Assembly (NCBI GenBank): GCA_003990745.1
Contig: RBNI01006006.1
Coordinates: 1 to 11,850 of the forward strand
From: Jimgerdemannia flammicorona
Taxonomy: Eukaryota; Mucoromycota; Endogonomycetes; Endogonales; Endogonaceae
Direction of reading: 5' to 3'
Length of the DNA stretch: 11,850 bases
Below, piece after piece: positions 7,103 to 11,850 of this stretch. The notes below the pieces were generated by a model. The model saw nothing but the letters and a program-made list of their open reading frames with translations. It had not been told where the DNA came from and did not search any database. Within the stretch, counting starts at the first letter, position 1. Every line of letters starts with the position of its first letter. The position numbers and the translations under genes are program-made.

Positions 7103-8196
7103 TGTATAGTATTGAGAGGCCTGGGCCTTTTGGATGAAGCTTCTTAATCTTGGGCTTAGATTGACTAGTAGTAGGGTTGACAGATTTGTCTTTGGATAAT
7201 ATGGTGACTGGTCTAGAAGGTTTGCTCATCTTCTTAGAATATTTGGTTGCAATATGTCCTAATTGGTGACAAAAGAAACAGGCTCCAGATTTCTTTAGTT
7301 GGTCCTTTTCTTCAGAGATGAGCTTGGTGTTCTTTTTGTTTATGGTCTCTAAGTCTATTGATACTAGTCCAACTATCCTTGATTGGTTTCTGTAGCAGTT
7401 CTCAAAGTGGTTCTTCTTGCAGTATTCTGGTTCAAAGCAATTGCTAAAAGTGATGATATTAAACCTATTGACAATTCTCATAGCTTCATCAAGGCTTTGT
7501 AGCTCTTCTAGCTCAACCTTGACTCATGTATTTCCTTTCAGACCTTGGACATAGTGGTCTATCTTTTTATTCTCCACTATTGCTGATAGTTTAAGTAGAA
7601 TTGATAGGAATTGTACATTGTAGCTTTGTACAGTTGAGTTGCTTGATATTTGCTAGCTTGTCTCTAGCTAGTTTAGTAGTATTAGTAGGTTTGAACTACC
7701 TATGGAGGGCTCTCTTGAAAGCTTTCCAATCCTTGATTCATGTATGTAAGTATATAGATATAGTTATAATGTAATTGTGCTACTAAATGGCTACATTTCC
7801 TCAGAAAAGTATGGTGGCAAATTGGACTTATATGTCTTCTTCCATTCTTGTGAGCTTGAAGTATTGATCTAATTGGAAGATCTATATATCTTTTGATAGT
7901 CCTCCTCAGTGACTGTCAAAGGTACATATCTAGCTTAAGTGGCTTAAAACTAATATTACTATAGTAGAGTGTAATGTACTTATAGTTCTTGTTTTCTGCT
8001 GTTTTAGTTGTACTTGAAGTGCTTGGATTTGGTGAGCCAAAGCAGTGATCATACCCTTGATACTGGCTTGTGGTTCTTCTGCTTCTCCAGAGAGATCTGA
8101 TTAGTAGGCTAACTCTTCATAGCTTATTTCGGGTTCATGTGACTAGTTGTGACTGGTTTCTGAATTTGTGTGAGGTTTCTTAATAAGGTAAGGTAT
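7083..8196 (-). pseudogene. Gag with CCHC-type zinc knuckle (degenerate)
   Basis: In element sense: N-terminal acidic segment EISYEELAY and a coiled-coil-like ITALAHQIQALQVQLKQQK (about 7990-8054); then FQLDQYFKL and, near 7690-7735, DWKAFKRALHR followed by FKPTNTTKLARDKLANIKQL, typical of a Gypsy capsid; YVQGLKGN and LQSLDEAMRIVNRF; then the zinc knuckle CFFCHQLGHIATKY at 7239-7280. The knuckle should be C-X2-C-X4-H-X4-C, but the last Cys is Tyr, a TGT/TGC to TAT/TAC change. A basic Lys/Ser-rich tail follows and ends at 7083. The clean part is 7083-7481; further upstream there are stops and frame changes. No ATG is visible; ATA at 8194-8196 is a possible mutated start just inside the 5' LTR. 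Confidence 0.85.
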
Positions 8197-8217
8197 AATG
8201 ACAACACTACTATTAAG

Positions 8218-8670
8218 TGTAATAGTTCTAGTTTCTTTAAGAGGAAGTGGCTAAATCTAGAAGTTCTAGCTATCCTAAAGTAGCTTAAAGAGATACTTAA
8301 AGGTTCAAGAATTTCTGGGAGAAAATATTCTGAGCTTTATTCAGACAGAGAACAAGGATATTTATATAGGATCTTAAAGAAAGATCCAGAAGGATTTTGA
8401 AAAGAAAGAGAAATGCCAAGAAATAGGTTCTCAGCAAAGATGACTAATATGGTTCTACAATGTTCCAAAAGGTTCTATGACTAGCTAAGATAAGATACTT
8501 GGTACCAAAGAAAGACAAGAGTGTTCTAGTGGTGTCTGGGCACCAAGAGAAGGTTTCTAAGCAAGTAGAAGGTAGTAGAATATAGTAGAATGTTCAAGAA
8601 ATGACAATAAAAGACTAACTAAAAGATACAAAAATGTATTAAGACTAAATATGACTGTGAACTTGTTACA
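8218..8670 (-). repeat. 5' LTR (right on the plus strand)
   Basis: Matches 2293-2733 and keeps canonical ends: TGTAATAG at 8218 and CTTGTTACA ending at 8670, with terminal inverted TGTAA/TTACA. It holds the less mutated sequence of the pair. An additional segment of roughly 18 bases near 8241-8258 is absent from the other LTR. The CTAAG target copy follows directly. No primer binding site could be identified on its inner side (8197-8217), where the minus strand reads CTTAATAGTAGTGTTGTC; a TGG-type site may have been mutated. Confidence 0.92.
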
Positions 8671-8675
8671 CTAAG
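8671..8675. repeat. Target site duplication, right copy (CTAAG)
   Basis: Identical to 2288-2292 and directly outside the right LTR, confirming that both LTRs came from one integration and that the element ends at 8670. Confidence 0.9.
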
Positions 8676-10130
8676 TCTTATTTATTATCTGAAGATAGAG
8701 ATTTCAGTTAACTGCCCAATGATTATATTGATCTTTTACTAATTGAGATCTTTGAATATATTATACTTAAAGATCTTACTTTTTTGTAGCTTCTTCTTCT
8801 CTTTTTTACTAATAAGAGTGATATTTTAGATAATATTCTCTAATATTTATTTGGGCTCTATATTTTGATCTATTTTCTTAAGTATATTTTCATTTCTTAT
8901 AGTTACCTGGGTCTATTTTTCTGCTGATCTTTCTATTGGATTTTTAGTAGTCTCTTATAGGGCTCCTTATAGATATTATTTTTAGACAGCTTCTTTCTCT
9001 GCTATCTTACTAGTTATAAGATTTGGTAGGCAACCTTCTGAGTCTCCTTTTCTCTATTATTACCTCTCCTACCTTAAGTTAGTTTACTATACCTGTGAGG
9101 GTATAGTGAGAGAGAGACATTGGTGATAAGTTGCCTCTTTATTGGTATCAAATTGGTGTCTTCTCTACTTTTTTATAGTTTCTGATATCTTTAGCTATAT
9201 CTGGAGTATATCTATTTTAGTGTAGCATCTTCTTCCCTTTACTACCATCAATAAGATATTGTCTAGTATATTATAAGCTATATATGGAGTTAGCTAACCT
9301 TAGATGACAAGTACTAGTATAGATTATCTACAGGTCTCCAGTATCTGTGATGGGGTCCTGTGAGCTTTGGCAAGCTTTCTGATAAGTATAGTTCTAACAT
9401 AGATAACTGCTTTTTGGGAAAATTAGGATGGGAGAGGAGATAGCTATCATAGATAAGAGGAAGGATGATTATGGTAGACCAGTAGGGTACCAGGCTGGGG
9501 GCAGTTATTGGGGCTGAAGCAGATTGATTGGGCCTTCTGATTAGTGTAGGGTGGTTAGGAAGTAGATATTACTCTCAGCTACTTTTGGTGATTTATGAGG
9601 TTGGGCTCTGGTCATTAGAGGTAGTTGAGGGGCCTGAGACTATCTAGATCAGATATCTTGACTGCACTCAACTAAAACTGAAAGCTGATATAACAATATG
9701 ATTGAGGTCTGCCAACTTGAGTAGTGAAGTATTGGGGGTCTCTTCTCATCTCATATATAAGTTCTTTACTTATCTCATCAGTAAGAACTAGGTCCTACCC
9801 ACTATTCTGTACTTTGAGAGGAGTTTTTCTTTACCTATTACTCTCCTTGGGGTAGCAAGAGCTATACAAATTAGCCTGAGTATGGCCTTATACATATATT
9901 GGGGTTTTGAGTATATATATTTGTTACTCCCTGATAGTAGAAAGAGTATGATATATAGAATGAGATGTGGAAAACTTTGCTCTACTACACCTAATATGGT
10001 TGAGCTACTGGATAATAGCTAGCCTAGGTTTAATGGAGATGTTATGCTCAGAGAGGAGGTGGGGAAGATTTATGACCTATATAGTCTAGATTCTCTTCTA
10101 ATAAAATCTTTAGGACTTTGGGTCTATTAA
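8676..10130 (-). other. Right flank: unidentified degenerate element, less AT-rich island 9040-10090
   Basis: No intact gene. Between about 8850 and 9063 the minus strand carries a coding-like frame with TAG/TAA interruptions, including KKLSKNNIYKEPYKRLLKIQ. From about 9040 to 10090 the DNA is less AT-rich, and the minus strand is rich in C and gives Pro/Ser-rich translations such as SASAPITAPSLVPYW near 9490-9530. A transposon ORF1 or gag-like linker on the minus strand would fit, continuous with 2028-2292 before the chromovirus inserted, but no zinc knuckle, RT or transposase motif was found. Identity is unknown. Confidence 0.35.
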
Positions 10131-11828
10131 ATAAAAAAACAAAAAGATATTCTTTTTAGATATTAAAACAGAATATACTTTTCTTTTATGCCCTTTCTCC
10201 AAATTTCTATTTTTTTTTTAAAAATAATAATATTAGTATTTTTATAATTCTTAATAGTATTACTTAAATGAGCCTTATACTTATTTTTTCTCATATATTC
10301 ATAAAAGTAGTAATCTTTCTTTTAGTAAGTATAGTAAATTTCTCTCTTCTATCTATAGTAAATAATAAATCTATAAACTGAGAGATGATCTCTTTTTTTA
10401 ATTTTCTTTACTATCTCCTAAGTATATAGTAATTTTAGCTTATATCTTTACAAATTTCTCTATAGAGCGCCTATTCTTCTGCTGCTCTCTGGCTTATAGC
10501 TGAGATGTACTTTAATTAACTATAGTTATAGTAATATACTAGTAACTTTGGATACTATAACTCTGACTTCAGCAACTCTTTCTATTATTTGATCTTAAAA
10601 GGTTCTGGCTCTTCAATATTATTATATATATATAAGTTACTTTTTATGATATATTCTGAACTATTAGTAATAATGAGATTACTATAGCTATTTCTGAATA
10701 AATTTCTTTTATAAAGATTATTCTGCTATTTGATCTCCAGAGTTATCTGATATTAAAATTAAGTATAGAAGATATTTGAGTCTATATTTATTTCTTAATA
10801 GATTGTATTAAGTTAGTCATTTAGAGCCTACTTAATTTTATCTATATAGTAGATAGTTTGTAACCAAGTATTCTATACTGCTAATATTAGATCTAGTATA
10901 GTTTACCATTATAAATATAGTTCTTATAGAGTCTCAGAGACTAGATAGTCTATATGAGAACTACTTATTATATTAGTAATAGGGTTTATATAGTAGTATA
11001 TTACTCAAAATTAATCAAAAAATATAATAATTGAATTATCAGAAATAGTTTTATAGAATACTAGTGATCTTATTTCTATCTTATCTAGATATCTTAATTT
11101 TATTTGAGAGGGTGTTTAGATAGTAGCAGCTGTTTGTCATTTAGCTTAAAGTGAGAAATTTGTTATTAATAAATATTAAGTTATAATATAATAGATATAT
11201 AATCTTAAATATATAGCAGATTTCTTTATCTTAAATACTTGATCTTCTTTAACTTCTCCAAGCTCTTAGAATATAGAATGGGGGAGTTTGAAGTATATTT
11301 AATTTTAGGCTTATTAGTTCTCTTGTCTTTTTATTTTAAAATATTTTAATATGAGATTTTTTCCCTCTAGATATTGAAGATATTTATATAAATTTACTAG
11401 CTATATATATAGTGGCTAAGTTAAGAAATTTTTTTTCTATATATCATTTCTTTACAACTATGAGATCTGTATATTTATATAATCTATATGATTGTAAGTT
11501 TTATACAAGTATATATTTTATCTAATTATACAAATTATATAACAATAGGATTAAATAACTGCTAACTATAATACTATATTATATTGATATATTAAATTCA
11601 AATATCTATCACCTGATTATTCCTAATTTATATTAATTATTACAATATATAAATATCAATAACTTTCTGACTCACTATATTAATAAGTATTCTTTACTGA
11701 AATAATTAAAATATTGATATTATTACTTATATAATTCTGAAAAATAATATAATTTCTGATATTTTATAATATAAAAATATATTGGCAACTTTTATATTAT
11801 ATATGAGATAGAAAATCAATTTTGATTA
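10131..11828. other. Very AT-rich debris, nothing identifiable
   Basis: Dense TATA, TAGT and AATA words, stops in every frame on both strands, no open frame of useful length. Short stretches less mutated than the rest (around 10470-10510 and 11100-11160) give no recognisable motif. I looked for LTR copies and RT, integrase or transposase signatures on both strands and saw none. The composition fits heavily RIP-mutated repeats. Confidence 0.5.
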
Positions 11829-11829
11829 C

Positions 11830-11850
11830 TTTTTTTTTTTTTTTTTTTTT
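11830..11850. repeat. Poly-T run at window end
   Basis: A run of about 21 T closes the window. It could be the poly(A) of a minus-strand LINE continuing beyond the window, as at 4000-4009, a simple homopolymer, or an assembly edge. Nothing inside the window decides this. Confidence 0.5.

Larger units (their letters stand above)
2293..8670 (-). mobile_element. Complete but dead Ty3/Gypsy chromovirus with a dUTPase-like domain
   Basis: An LTR retrotransposon on the minus strand, about 6.4 kb including a nested LINE fragment of about 1 kb. The boundaries are set by two LTRs (2293-2733 and 8218-8670) and a perfect CTAAG target duplication. Domain order in element sense: Gag with zinc knuckle, dUTPase-like domain, aspartic protease, reverse transcriptase, RNase H, (LINE and inverted integrase core), GPF module, chromodomain, C-terminal tail, polypurine tract. 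Every coding part has stop codons and frameshifts. Many stops sit where the family has Trp, Gln or Arg, matching TGG to TAG, CAG/CAA to TAG/TAA and CGA to TGA. Chromodomain plus GPF module place it among chromoviruses. The dUTPase-like domain is not part of the usual chromovirus plan. Confidence 0.93.

Noticed and set aside
8197..8217. Primer binding site next to the 5' LTR
   Set aside because: No match to a tRNA 3' end that I can recognise; a mutated TGG-type site is possible but not demonstrable.
10131..11828. Copia-type or other pol remnant on the minus strand
   Set aside because: Isolated words looked suggestive, but no ordered motifs of RT, RNase H or integrase could be found.

Overview
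The window looks like a transposon graveyard from a filamentous fungus, most likely a Pezizomycotina ascomycete. It is strongly AT-rich. The two LTRs of its main element differ mainly by C-to-T and G-to-A changes, mostly in CpA/TpG context, which is the signature of repeat-induced point mutation (RIP). There is no tRNA, rRNA, CRISPR or bacterial-style operon. No intact host gene was recognised; species cannot be named from the sequence alone.

Layout. (1) 1-334: AT-rich, nothing recognisable. (2) 335-850, plus strand: a normal-composition remnant of a cysteine-rich, possibly secreted protein broken by three in-frame stops (TAG, TAG, TAA). (3) 851-2292: AT-rich debris that includes a third, inverted LTR copy at about 1689-2027. 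(4) 2293-8670: one complete but dead Ty3/Gypsy chromovirus on the minus strand. It has two LTRs, a perfect 5-bp target duplication CTAAG, a polypurine tract, gag with a zinc knuckle, a dUTPase-like domain, aspartic protease, reverse transcriptase, RNase H, integrase, GPF module, chromodomain and a C-terminal tail. (5) 4000-5028: nested inside it, the 3' end of a LINE-like element with a CCHC zf-RVT motif and terminal poly(A). This piece is C-rich on the plus strand and much less mutated than its surroundings. (6) 3436-3997: the integrase catalytic core of the chromovirus, lying in the opposite orientation to the rest of pol. (7) 8676-11850: more RIP-type debris, including a less AT-rich island at about 9040-10090 with unidentified minus-strand coding traces.

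The most interesting observation is the dUTPase-like domain between the Gag zinc knuckle and the protease. All five trimeric-dUTPase motifs are recognisable in one uninterrupted reading frame, although six stop codons now fall inside it. That order (gag, dUTPase, protease, RT) resembles betaretroviruses rather than a standard chromovirus. The second is the nested insertion and inversion in the integrase region, which a single LINE insertion followed by one inversion with a deletion can explain. All protein-coding parts are pseudogenes and nothing here appears able to make a functional protein.
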